Of a DNA stretch of 64,000 bases, positions 7,538 through 15,773 are shown piece by piece. Within the stretch, counting starts at the first letter, position 1. Each line of letters opens with the position of its first letter. The position numbers were made by a program, and so were the translations under genes. The notes under the pieces are model-generated. The model was given only the letters and a program-made list of their open reading frames with translations. It searched no databases and was not told the origin of the DNA. Source of the stretch: an uncultured Oscillospiraceae bacterium (lineage in GTDB: Bacteria > Bacillota > Clostridia > Oscillospirales > Ruminococcaceae); assembly GCA_934446355.1 (NCBI GenBank), contig CAKSEC010000003.1, forward strand, positions 157,544-221,543, written 5' to 3'.

Positions 7538-10500
7538 ATGATAAAGAAGTGTATTGACAAAATTATTGCGCTTGCCGCTGCGGCAGCACTGGCACTGTCG
7601 GTCCTGCCGATATATGCTTTTGCTGTTGAGGACGGTGAGCCTGTTGTTGTGGGCGTAAATCCCGACTACGGTATATCTTCGGTCGGCGGGACAAATTCCG
7701 GCCTTGCGTTCGACTATCTGCGTGAGATGCAAAAGCGAACCAGCAGGAATTACACCTTTGTCAGCGGTACCGCACCTGAACTTGCAGAAAAGCTTGCCTC
7801 AGGCGAGGTAGATATTGTTCCCTGCGTCAGCGAATGGGAACTATCCGCGTGGAAAGAGATGTCCGGAAAGGACGCCCTTGAACTGAGCGGCCATTCGCTG
7901 GTGATAAAGTATTCCGCAATATACGTGCGTGATGATTCCGACATTGATTATTATGATGTAAACGCCCTGAAGGAAAGCAGGATAGGCTACCTCACCGAGG
8001 ACAGCAGCAAGTATTTCCCCGGCGGCGCATTCATTGCCACCGAACTTCGCGGAGCGGACTTCGTTGAATACGCCACCGAAACGCAGATGCGCAGCGACCT
8101 TGAATCCGGAAAGCTGGACGCAGTTGTGAAGGACTGCTTCCGCACATGGCCGGACGAACTTATCGTATATCAGCTTGCGACTGAGGACTGCTACTTTCTG
8201 GCGTCAGCGGAAAACGCTTCTATGCTCAACGAGTTAGACCAAGCGGTGGGCAGCGTCGTAATGATCGACAGCAGCTTTTCGTCCGACCTCTACAAAAAGT
8301 ACATATCCAAATACGGTTCGCCCCGCTATGCGCTGAGCGAATCCGAGAAGCACTATATCGAAAAGAACCCCGTGCTGAACATCGCATACAATATGGAGTC
8401 AAGCATGACCGAGCGTGTGGACAGCAGCACAGGTCAGCTTATGGGCGGCAATTCTTCTGCTATGCAGGAGTTGAGCGAGGTGAGCGGGCTTGAAATAAAG
8501 CTTTTCCCATATGATACGCTCTCTGAATGCCTTGACGCAATGAGCGAGGGAAAGGTGCAGGCGATATGCGGCGGCGTGAATGCCTACAGTCTGGCGGGAC
8601 ATACCGAACTCACCATCACCGCCCCCTATTCACGTATACCCATCGCAGCGGCAGGAAAGCCCGACAGCACTGTCGGCTCACGCTCCAGAATAGCTATTCC
8701 GGCGGGCTGCGACGATATCACGGCATACATCACCGACGTTTACCCCGGTGCGCAGATACTGCACTATGAAAGCGAAAGGCAGTGCTTCAACGCGGTGGAC
8801 AAGGGCGAAGCGGACGTGGTTTTCGGCGGCATATATGAGATGATGACCATACTGCGTGAGAATTACACTTCGCTTGCGATAATAGACGTGCGCACCTCGT
8901 TCCATTCTGAGTGTCTGGCAATAAACAAGAAGGACGGCGACCTTGCCTATATCATCGGCAAATCGCTCGCTTGTCTTAATTCCATCCGCCCGCAGATAAG
9001 GAACTATCTTTCAGTAGACGCGGCAAACAACGCTGCAGCTTCTGCGAACCAGTTCCTTGAACAGTATCTTGTGTGGATAATCGTCGGCATTCTGCTTATA
9101 TTGGCTGCGCTTTTCGTGATAATCTGCATATCTGCATTCAGGACTCACAGGGTCAATGATATCGACCAGCTGACCGGCGGCAGAAGCAAGCGCAGGTTCT
9201 TTGACGACGCCAAGAAGATCCTCAAAAAGACCAGCGCAGAGGACTGGGCGGTGGTGCTTTTCGATATCGACAAGTTCAAGTATGTGAACGACCGTCTGGG
9301 CTATGAAGAGGGCAACCGTATGCTTGAGCGGCTGCACAAGACCGTATCCGACCACATCGAGCGTGACGAGGTATTCGCCCGTCTTTCTGACGATAACTTC
9401 GCCATGATGATAAAGAATGCGTCGGACAACGAACTCAATTCCCGCATAAGCAACATATTTGCAGAGTTTGACCGCCGCAATGCGCTGTTTGTGAAATACC
9501 CCGTGATATTCAGCGCAGGCGTATGCAGAATGAACCAGTGCGTAAGCGAAAGCAAGCACGGCGAGATCGACGTAAACACCGCCCTTGACCGCTGCAAGAT
9601 AGCAAAGAGCACATTAAAGGGCACGCACTATTCATCTATTGCATTCTATGACGGAAAGATACGCGACCGTGCGCTGCGTGAAAAGGACTATGAAAACATA
9701 ATGCCCGCAGCGCTCAAGAACCGTGAGTTCCAGTGCTACCTGCAGCCCAAATACGGACTGCGCACGCGCAGCATCGAGGGCGCAGAGGCGCTTATCCGCT
9801 GGAACAGTCCTGATTTCGGCTTCATTTCTCCCGGCGACTTTATTCCGATCTCTGAAAAGAATGGCTTCGTGGTCGAACTTGATTTCTTCATTCTGGAGGA
9901 AGTCTGCCGCACGATGCGCCGCTGGATAGATCAGGGCAAGAAGCCGGTCGTGGTGTCGGTCAACCAGTCAAGGCTGCATCTGAATTACGACGACTATATC
10001 TGGCGCCTGCGTGAGATAGTGGATAAATACGACATTCCGTATGAATATATCGAACTGGAACTTACCGAGAGCGTATTCACAGAGAATGCGGAAAAGCTGC
10101 TCAAGATAATGCACAAGCTTCACGAGATAGGCTTCAAGCTGTCGCTGGACGATTTCGGTTCGGGTTATTCCTCGCTGAATATGCTGAAAGATATGCCGGT
10201 AGACGTTGTTAAGATAGACAAGGAGTTTTTCAGCGACACGATGAACACCAGCAAGGGACGCGCAGTCATTACCACTGTTGTTGACCTTGCCAAGAACCTT
10301 GACATGGACGTTATTTCCGAGGGCGTTGAAACACGTGAGCAGGTGGAGTTCCTGACGGAGATACACTGCGCAATGGTTCAGGGATACTACTTCGCAAAAC
10401 CCATGCCTATACCCGATTTTGAAAAGCTGTGGTTCGACGATCTGGAAAAGGCACGCCAGAAGCGTGAACAGGCAGCGGCTCAGCAGCAGAAGCGTCTTGA

Positions 10501-10702
10501 CGCCGCCGAGCACAATATGCACTCAGACAAGCCGGAGCACTCTGCCGAACCTGCTAGCGCAGAACAGGCGAATGTAAGCGCAGAAACCGCACCCGCCGCA
10601 CCTCAGCAGGAAGCTTCGGTAACGGACGAGGTTCAGCAGAGCGCTGATGATACTCAGGGCGGAAATGCCGCAGACGAAAGCACGGTATCAGCTGATCAAT
10701 GA
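7538..10702 (+). CDS. Membrane sensor with two solute-binding domains, degenerate GGDEF and EAL phosphodiesterase
   Basis: This is a 1054-residue protein. A signal peptide (1-28) is followed by two tandem family-3 solute-binding-like domains (about 35-250 and 270-490), a membrane helix (about 509-533), a GGDEF-like domain (545-690), an EAL domain (715-955) and an A/Q/E/S-rich tail of about 90 residues. The GGDEF signature is replaced by LSDDN near residue 615, so cyclase activity is unlikely. The EAL domain keeps its catalytic set: AEALIRW, NQSRLH, ELTES, LDDFGSGYSS, VKIDKEF, EGVET and QGYYFAKP. It should therefore hydrolyse cyclic di-GMP in response to an external ligand. AGGTACTTC precedes the ATG, a modest ribosome site. 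Confidence 0.9.
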   Translation: MIKKCIDKIIALAAAAALALSVLPIYAFAVEDGEPVVVGVNPDYGISSVGGTNSGLAFDYLREMQKRTSRNYTFVSGTAPELAEKLASGEVDIVPCVSEWELSAWKEMSGKDALELSGHSLVIKYSAIYVRDDSDIDYYDVNALKESRIGYLTEDSSKYFPGGAFIATELRGADFVEYATETQMRSDLESGKLDAVVKDCFRTWPDELIVYQLATEDCYFLASAENASMLNELDQAVGSVVMIDSSFSSDLYKKYISKYGSPRYALSESEKHYIEKNPVLNIAYNMESSMTERVDSSTGQLMGGNSSAMQELSEVSGLEIKLFPYDTLSECLDAMSEGKVQAICGGVNAYSLAGHTELTITAPYSRIPIAAAGKPDSTVGSRSRIAIPAGCDDITAYITDVYPGAQILHYESERQCFNAVDKGEADVVFGGIYEMMTILRENYTSLAIIDVRTSFHSECLAINKKDGDLAYIIGKSLACLNSIRPQIRNYLSVDAANNAAASANQFLEQYLVWIIVGILLILAALFVIICISAFRTHRVNDIDQLTGGRSKRRFFDDAKKILKKTSAEDWAVVLFDIDKFKYVNDRLGYEEGNRMLERLHKTVSDHIERDEVFARLSDDNFAMMIKNASDNELNSRISNIFAEFDRRNALFVKYPVIFSAGVCRMNQCVSESKHGEIDVNTALDRCKIAKSTLKGTHYSSIAFYDGKIRDRALREKDYENIMPAALKNREFQCYLQPKYGLRTRSIEGAEALIRWNSPDFGFISPGDFIPISEKNGFVVELDFFILEEVCRTMRRWIDQGKKPVVVSVNQSRLHLNYDDYIWRLREIVDKYDIPYEYIELELTESVFTENAEKLLKIMHKLHEIGFKLSLDDFGSGYSSLNMLKDMPVDVVKIDKEFFSDTMNTSKGRAVITTVVDLAKNLDMDVISEGVETREQVEFLTEIHCAMVQGYYFAKPMPIPDFEKLWFDDLEKARQKREQAAAQQQKRLDAAEHNMHSDKPEHSAEPASAEQANVSAETAPAAPQQEASVTDEVQQSADDTQGGNAADESTVSADQ

Positions 10703-10712
10703 TACAAGAACC

Positions 10713-10742
10713 CCCCGCTGTGACCGCAGCGGGGAAGTTTTT
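10713..10742 (+). terminator. Intrinsic terminator after the EAL gene
   Basis: CCCCGCTG (10713-10720) pairs with CAGCGGGG (10727-10734), followed by AAGTTTTTC, 11 bases after the stop. Confidence 0.8.
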
Positions 10743-10749
10743 CAATAGG

Positions 10750-10776
10750 AAAAGAGGGGCATTTTGCCCCTCTTTT
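10750..10776. terminator. Bidirectional terminator
   Basis: A perfect 11-bp stem (AAAAGAGGGGC at 10750-10760 with GCCCCTCTTTT at 10766-10776) has loop ATTTT. It serves the convergent lipoprotein gene and backs up the preceding terminator. Confidence 0.85.
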
Positions 10777-10794
10777 GTTGTGCTGTTAATCGTA

Positions 10795-11121
10795 TCAGCT
10801 TCTTGTCAGAGTTGTACGAACGCCGTCAAGGTCAGCCTGCATGGTGTTGCCGCTTACGCTGACATTCTCCATTCTAGCTGCCTCGGTTTCCTCGTTTGTC
10901 AGCGGATTTCTCACAAAAATGACGATGTCGTTTCCGCTCTGTTTCCACTGTACCATTTCGCCAAGGTCAAGCCCTACCATTACGCAGGTGCCGTTATCCT
11001 TGAACTCGATGGTCTGACCGTCAGCAGACCACTTGCCAACTACGCTTGAGCCGGAGCAGCCTGTCAGCAGCATTGCCATCAGAGAAATGACCAGAATAGC
11101 CATTACCGCAGCCTTTTTCAC
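10795..11121 (-). CDS. Small lipoprotein
   Basis: This is a 108-residue protein with a lipoprotein signal: positively charged start, hydrophobic stretch and lipobox LLTGC with the modified cysteine at residue 22. The mature part (VVGKWSADGQTIEFKDNGTCVM...) looks like a short beta-sheet protein with the GxW start seen in lipocalin-like or DUF-type extracytoplasmic domains. No function is assigned. An AGGTG ribosome site precedes the ATG. It is probably monocistronic, 75 bases downstream of maf. Confidence 0.7.
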   Translation of the reverse strand: MKKAAVMAILVISLMAMLLTGCSGSSVVGKWSADGQTIEFKDNGTCVMVGLDLGEMVQWKQSGNDIVIFVRNPLTNEETEAARMENVSVSGNTMQADLDGVRTTLTRS

Positions 11122-11196
11122 TAATAATCACCTCCATATAATATTTGCCAAACTATATTCATCGGAAAGCCCGAATGAACCAAACCATACCGCCGC

Positions 11197-11769
11197 TCAG
11201 ACTGCGTCCATCGCCCTGAGCCTGCGGAAAAGCTCCCCTACAGGAAGCCCCATAACGTTGTAATAATCGCCCTCTATGCGCTTTACCAGCAGAGCGCCAT
11301 GTCCCTGAATGCCGTATGCGCCGGCTTTGTCCATCGGGTCGCCGCTTTCTACATAGGCGGCTATTTCCTCGTCTGTCAGCGGGAAAAATTCCACCTCGGT
11401 GCGCTCGGCGAAGCTTTCTGTATTGCTGCCGGATATTATGGTAACGCCGGTGAACACGCTGTGCTTCCTGCCGGAGAGCCTGTGCAGCATTTCCGTCGCA
11501 TTCTCTGCGCTGTGCGGCTTTCCGAGGATCTCGCCGTCGATGGACACCACTGTGTCCGCTGCGATTATCGTATCAGGTACTATCTCGCTGTCGGGGTAGA
11601 GCCGCCGCCTTACCTCGGCTGCCTTTTGAGAGGAGAGCAGCAGCACCGCCTTATCGGGAGATATCCCGTCGGGGAGAAGCTCGTCGCCTTGGGCGGGCAC
11701 TATCTCAAAGTCGCTGCTTATCAGCCCCAGAAGTTCTCGGCGGCGGGGCGACTGACTTGCAAGCACCAT
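11197..11769 (-). CDS. maf: Maf-family nucleoside triphosphate pyrophosphatase
   Basis: This 190-residue protein belongs to the Maf/YhdE house-cleaning pyrophosphatases that hydrolyse dTTP, UTP or modified nucleotides; it has also been linked to septum formation. Family marks are LASQSPRRRELL near the N-terminus, AADTVVSIDGEILGKP in the middle and GDPMDKAGAYGIQG with the conserved lysine. The ATG at 11769 overlaps the ppa stop (TGATG); a GTG at 11772 (GTGA overlap) is the alternative start. ppa and maf are thus coupled, both removing pyrophosphate or unwanted triphosphates. Confidence 0.93.
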   Translation of the reverse strand: MVLASQSPRRRELLGLISSDFEIVPAQGDELLPDGISPDKAVLLLSSQKAAEVRRRLYPDSEIVPDTIIAADTVVSIDGEILGKPHSAENATEMLHRLSGRKHSVFTGVTIISGSNTESFAERTEVEFFPLTDEEIAAYVESGDPMDKAGAYGIQGHGALLVKRIEGDYYNVMGLPVGELFRRLRAMDAV

Positions 11770-12341
11770 CACTTTTTGCCCTTCGTCTTGTGCTCAGGGG
11801 AATAGGGGTGCTGCGGCGCGTATATCTCGTTGTAGTTTTTAATGCACTGGCTTATGACCTCTACAGCCTGCTTCTGTCCCATTACCTCGTTGACTGCGGT
11901 AGCCTTGCCCTCAAGCTGCTTGTAGACTGAGAAGAAGTGGCGCATTTCCTCGAAGATGTGGCTCGGCAGAGCCTCGATACCTCTGTAGGCATTATATGTC
12001 GGGTCCTCGAACGGGATAGCGATTATTTTTTCGTCGTTCTTGCCGTTATCCAGCATAGTTATTACGCCGATAGGGTAGCACTGCACCAGTACCAACGGGT
12101 CGATAGGCTCGTTGCACAGCACCAGTACGTCGAGCGGGTCGCCGTCGTCTGCCAGTGTGCGGGGGATAAAGCCGTAGTTAGCGGGATAGTGGGTCGAGGT
12201 ATACAGTATCCTGTCAAGTATTATCAGACCGGTCTGCTTGTCGAGTTCGTATTTTTTCTTGCTGCCCTTTTCTATCTCGATGACTGCAATAAAATCATTC
12301 GGCGTGATTCTTGCCGGGTCTATGTCGTGCCAAATATTCAT
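11769..12341 (-). CDS. ppa: Inorganic pyrophosphatase, family I
   Basis: This 190-residue soluble enzyme hydrolyses pyrophosphate and pulls biosynthetic reactions forward. The family I signature DDGDPLDVLVL carries the metal-binding aspartates, and IEIEKGSKKKYELDKQTG and HYPANYGFIPRTL are also typical. Many Clostridia use a membrane or family II enzyme instead, so the soluble type I form is worth noting. It is first gene of a ppa-maf pair with a clear promoter at 12384-12412. Confidence 0.95.
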   Translation of the reverse strand: MNIWHDIDPARITPNDFIAVIEIEKGSKKKYELDKQTGLIILDRILYTSTHYPANYGFIPRTLADDGDPLDVLVLCNEPIDPLVLVQCYPIGVITMLDNGKNDEKIIAIPFEDPTYNAYRGIEALPSHIFEEMRHFFSVYKQLEGKATAVNEVMGQKQAVEVISQCIKNYNEIYAPQHPYSPEHKTKGKK

Positions 12342-12383
12342 AATATCTTCATTCCTTTCTCAAAGAAATCGCTGTCTTGATTT

Positions 12384-12412
12384 ATTATACTACTTTTCGG
12401 CAATTATTGCAA
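12384..12412 (-). promoter_or_regulatory. Sigma-A promoter of ppa-maf
   Basis: On the minus strand TTGCAA (12412-12407), a 17-base spacer and TATAAT (12389-12384) lie 43 bases upstream of the ppa start. Confidence 0.8.
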
Positions 12413-12457
12413 GAGGTAATATTGTGGTTTTTTGGCGGTTTTATTTGATATTCCCCC

Positions 12458-12486
12458 TTGTAAAATGCCCGTAAATATGGTAAAAT
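12458..12486 (+). promoter_or_regulatory. Sigma-A promoter of fabV
   Basis: TTGTAA (12458-12463), a 17-base spacer and TAAAAT (12481-12486) lie about 110 bases before the fabV start. Confidence 0.65.
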
Positions 12487-12533
12487 AGATATGTACGCAC
12501 TGCGAAGCGTAAGCAGCTTTCAGTTTTTTCAAG

Positions 12534-12578
12534 CGCAGCCGGAAATGCACACACGTGTCTTGTGCGGGACTTGCTGCG
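12534..12578 (+). other. Stem-loop in the fabV leader
   Basis: CGCAGC (12534-12539) pairs with GCTGCG (12573-12578) and GCACA (12547-12551) with TGTGC (12561-12565), separated by a symmetric 7x7 internal loop. The structure ends 3 bases before the AAAGGAG ribosome site of fabV and might influence its translation. It matches no riboswitch I recognise. Confidence 0.4.
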
Positions 12579-12596
12579 GGAAAGGAGTTCTAAATC

Positions 12597-13775
12597 ATGA
12601 TAGTTAAGCCTAAGGTAAGAGGTTTTATATGCACCACAGCCCATCCGGTGGGCTGCGAGGCAGCAGTTAAAGCTGAGATAGGGTATGTTAAGTCAAAGGC
12701 GGCGGAGGATAACGGATTCAAGCCGAAAAAGGTGCTCGTTATCGGCAGTTCCATGGGCTATGGACTGGCTAGCCGTATTGCACTGGCTTATTCGGCAGGA
12801 GCAGCGACGCTCGGCGTGATGTTCGACCGTCCCGCAAGCGGAAACAAGACAGGTACTTCCGGCTGGTATAACACCAAGGCGTTTGAGAAATTCGCACACG
12901 CCGACGGAATGTATGCAAAGACAGTCAACGGCGACGCATATTCAGACGAATGCAAGAAAGAGGTCATCGACATCATCAAGTCCGACCTCGGCAAGGTGGA
13001 CGCAGTTATATACAGTCTTGCCGCACCGAGAAGGACCGTGGGAGATGTGACCTATTCCTCCGTACTCAAGACCACCGGCGAAGCATACACCAACAAAACT
13101 ATCGACCTTAGAAACAACACCGTATCCGAGGTCACCATCGAGCCTGCCACCGAGGAAGAAATAACCGCCACCGTCAAGGTAATGGGCGGCGAGGACTGGG
13201 CGGCGTGGATCGACGCACTGAAAGCAGCAGACGCAATTGAGGACAACGCCGTTACCGTTGCCTACTCATATATCGGGCCGGAACTGACCCACCCCATGTA
13301 CTTTGAGGGCTCTATCGGCAGGGCTAAAGCGCACCTGTTCCAGACCTCGAAGGACATCACCGAGAAATATTCCGCAGATGGCATAAAAGCGTACATCTCC
13401 GTCAACAAGGCACTGGTGACGCAATCCAGTGCGGCAATACCGATAGTACCGCTGTATATCTCCATTCTTTACAAGGTGATGAAGGAGAAAGGCGTGCATG
13501 AGGGCTGCATCGAGCAGATGTACCGCCTGTTCGCCGAAAAACTCGGCGCAGACGGAAAGCCCGCAGACGGCGCAGCTGACGGAGAGGGAAGAATACGTCT
13601 TGACGATCTGGAAATGAAGCCGGAGATACAAGACGAGGTAACGAAGCTCTGGAATATCCTCAGCGCCGACAATTTCAAGCAATACACCGATATTGACGGC
13701 TACTGGAAGGATTTCTATGAGCTGTTTGGTTTCGGGATAGACGGAGTGGATTACGAGGCTGACGTAGAGGTGTAA
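12597..13775 (+). CDS. fabV: FabV/Ter-type trans-2-enoyl-ACP/CoA reductase
   Basis: This 392-residue NADH-dependent enoyl reductase performs the last step of the fatty-acid elongation cycle, or reduces crotonyl-CoA in fermentation. The N-terminal MIVKPKVRGFICTTAHPVGC and the NAD loop VLVIGSSMGYGLASRIA are typical. The active-site Tyr-X8-Lys is present exactly as Y235 and K244 (MYFEGSIGRAK). It stands alone with its own promoter and structured leader, and AAAGGAG precedes the ATG. Whether it serves lipid synthesis or butyryl-CoA formation (Ter) cannot be decided from the sequence. Confidence 0.95.
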   Translation: MIVKPKVRGFICTTAHPVGCEAAVKAEIGYVKSKAAEDNGFKPKKVLVIGSSMGYGLASRIALAYSAGAATLGVMFDRPASGNKTGTSGWYNTKAFEKFAHADGMYAKTVNGDAYSDECKKEVIDIIKSDLGKVDAVIYSLAAPRRTVGDVTYSSVLKTTGEAYTNKTIDLRNNTVSEVTIEPATEEEITATVKVMGGEDWAAWIDALKAADAIEDNAVTVAYSYIGPELTHPMYFEGSIGRAKAHLFQTSKDITEKYSADGIKAYISVNKALVTQSSAAIPIVPLYISILYKVMKEKGVHEGCIEQMYRLFAEKLGADGKPADGAADGEGRIRLDDLEMKPEIQDEVTKLWNILSADNFKQYTDIDGYWKDFYELFGFGIDGVDYEADVEV

Positions 13776-13811
13776 GCTGGTCAGCCTGATGAATTGTTAG
13801 CTTCTCCCCAG

Positions 13812-13840
13812 ACTTCCGAAAAGCCTTTATTTTCGGAAGT
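13812..13840 (+). terminator. Hairpin after fabV, probable terminator
   Basis: A perfect 11-bp stem (ACTTCCGAAAA at 13812-13822 with TTTTCGGAAGT at 13830-13840) is followed by TTGATC and, 8 bases on, TTTTT. The T-run is late, so termination may be partial. Confidence 0.6.
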
Positions 13841-13874
13841 TTGATCTCCGTTTTTCCTGTGGAGAAAACAAATC

Positions 13875-15773
13875 ATGTTCATCTACAGACAAAAAAAGAA
13901 AGAACAGACGGACGCACTGCACCATGACTATGGCGTGATAAGCAACTGCGTCTACATCATCAGGGCGTTTCTGCGATACAGAAAAAGCATGATAGCGTTC
14001 CTGCTGATAGGGGGTATTGCAGGCGCCTCCATGTCCTATATCTGGACGATAATATCAAAGCTTGTCATTGATATGATAACCCTGCAGTCCGGCAATGCGG
14101 ACAAAGATATTACCCCGCTGGTCTGGCTGGTCATAGGCACGACGGCGGTGGAGCTTGTTATGATGTGGCTGAGCACCACGGCAAGCAAGCATATACAGCT
14201 TGGATTCCAGTACACACGCTTCATGCTCGTCAGGGAGCGTATCGCAAAGACCATGAGCATGGAATACGAGCAGCTTGAAAATCCGGATATGCTTGACAGA
14301 CTGGAAAAGGCAGAACGCGCGGTAAACAACAACTGGAACGGCGTGGGCGCACTTATGAACAGTATGTGGTCGATGCTGGTGCAGTTCACTGCGATATTCG
14401 CAGCTGTGGGCATTATCTGCACGCTTAATCTGTGGCTGGTGCTGATAATCATTGTGCTGTCGCTGATACAGTTTGAATACTTCGACTATATCCGCATAAA
14501 GGACAAGGAAGTCATGTGGGACGCCATGGCGCCGCACTGGCGCAAGCTGCATTATATGTGCGAGGTATCCACGAACTTCATCTATGCCAAGGATATAAGG
14601 CTTTACGGCATGAAAAAGTGGCTGCTGGGCAGATATAAGAGTGTAAACGACATCGAACTTGACCACTGGATACAGTCAAGAAGATACTGGGGCTTCAACA
14701 GCTGGTTCGCATTTGGCATTTCGCTGATAAGGAATGCTGCGGTTTACGGCTGGCTCATCTATGATATGCTGTTCAACGGGCTTTCCATCGGCGATTTCAC
14801 GCTGTACACGGGAAGCGCAATGACCCTTTCCGCAAACATAAACCAGTTCCTGCAGTCGCTTGGAGGGCTGAGGGAGCATTCCGCAAAGGTGGACGACCTG
14901 CGCAGCTATATGGACATAAAGACGGCGGACGAGGCTGCAGGGGAGCATACCCCGGTGCCAAAGGCGGACTGCTATACGTTCACGTTTGAGAATGTTTCTT
15001 TCAAATACAGCGGACAGGAAACTTATGCGCTCAAAAACCTGAACCTCACGTTCAGGGCAGGTCAGCGTCTGGCGGTAGTCGGGCTGAACGGTGCAGGAAA
15101 GACCACGTTCATCAAGCTGCTTCTGCGGCTGTACGACGTGACTGAGGGCAGGATACTCTGCAACGGCATAGATATCAGGGAGTTCGACCGCACCGAGTAT
15201 TTCAGGCTGTTCTCACCCGCATTTCAGGAGGTCGAGCTGTTTGCTTTCCCGCTGTGCGAGAATATCTCGATGAGGCTTACCGAGGACACCGACAAGGCAA
15301 AGGCTGAGGAATATCTGCGGCAGGCGGGCATGGGCGAAAAGCTGGACAAGCTGCCCAAGGGCATGGACACCGAAATGCTGAAAGTGCTCTATGACGACGG
15401 CGTTGACCTTTCAGGCGGCGAAAAGCAGAAGCTTGCGCTGGCAAGGGCGCTGTACAAGAATGCGCCGGTGGTGGTACTTGACGAGCCGACTGCGGCGCTT
15501 GACGCACTGGCTGAATACAAGCTGTATCAGAGTTTTGACGGAATGATTGGAAAGCGTTCCGCTGTATACATATCTCACAGGCTGTCATCGACCCGCTTCT
15601 GCGATATCATTGCGATGTTCAAGGGCGGCGAGATGGTGGAATACGGCACGCACGACGAGCTTCTGGAGCGCGGCGGCGCATACGCAGAGATGTTCCGCGT
15701 GCAGGCGCAGTATTACGTCGAGGACGGCGCAGAGCCTGTCTCCACTGAGGAGGGAGGTGTTGTCTGTGAGTAA
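13875..15773 (+). CDS. ABC exporter half-transporter (permease + ATPase)
   Basis: This 632-residue protein has an N-terminal membrane domain with about six helices (residues 30-310) and a C-terminal nucleotide-binding domain. The latter has Walker A GLNGAGKTTFIK, signature LSGGEKQKLALARAL and Walker B VVVLDEPTAALD with the catalytic glutamate, then the H-loop YISHRLSS. The following gene has the same layout and overlaps its end by 8 bases, so the two likely form a heterodimeric exporter of peptides, drugs or lipids. Substrate is unknown; no peptidase domain is present. First gene of a five-gene operon with the start chosen at the ATG after TGGAGAAAACAAATC. Confidence 0.92.
   Translation: MFIYRQKKKEQTDALHHDYGVISNCVYIIRAFLRYRKSMIAFLLIGGIAGASMSYIWTIISKLVIDMITLQSGNADKDITPLVWLVIGTTAVELVMMWLSTTASKHIQLGFQYTRFMLVRERIAKTMSMEYEQLENPDMLDRLEKAERAVNNNWNGVGALMNSMWSMLVQFTAIFAAVGIICTLNLWLVLIIIVLSLIQFEYFDYIRIKDKEVMWDAMAPHWRKLHYMCEVSTNFIYAKDIRLYGMKKWLLGRYKSVNDIELDHWIQSRRYWGFNSWFAFGISLIRNAAVYGWLIYDMLFNGLSIGDFTLYTGSAMTLSANINQFLQSLGGLREHSAKVDDLRSYMDIKTADEAAGEHTPVPKADCYTFTFENVSFKYSGQETYALKNLNLTFRAGQRLAVVGLNGAGKTTFIKLLLRLYDVTEGRILCNGIDIREFDRTEYFRLFSPAFQEVELFAFPLCENISMRLTEDTDKAKAEEYLRQAGMGEKLDKLPKGMDTEMLKVLYDDGVDLSGGEKQKLALARALYKNAPVVVLDEPTAALDALAEYKLYQSFDGMIGKRSAVYISHRLSSTRFCDIIAMFKGGEMVEYGTHDELLERGGAYAEMFRVQAQYYVEDGAEPVSTEEGGVVCE

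Noticed and set aside
15547..15765. 73-codon N-terminal extension of the second ABC gene
   Set aside because: This stretch lies in another frame of the first ABC gene; the GTG at 15766 has a strong ribosome site and begins the normal protein.
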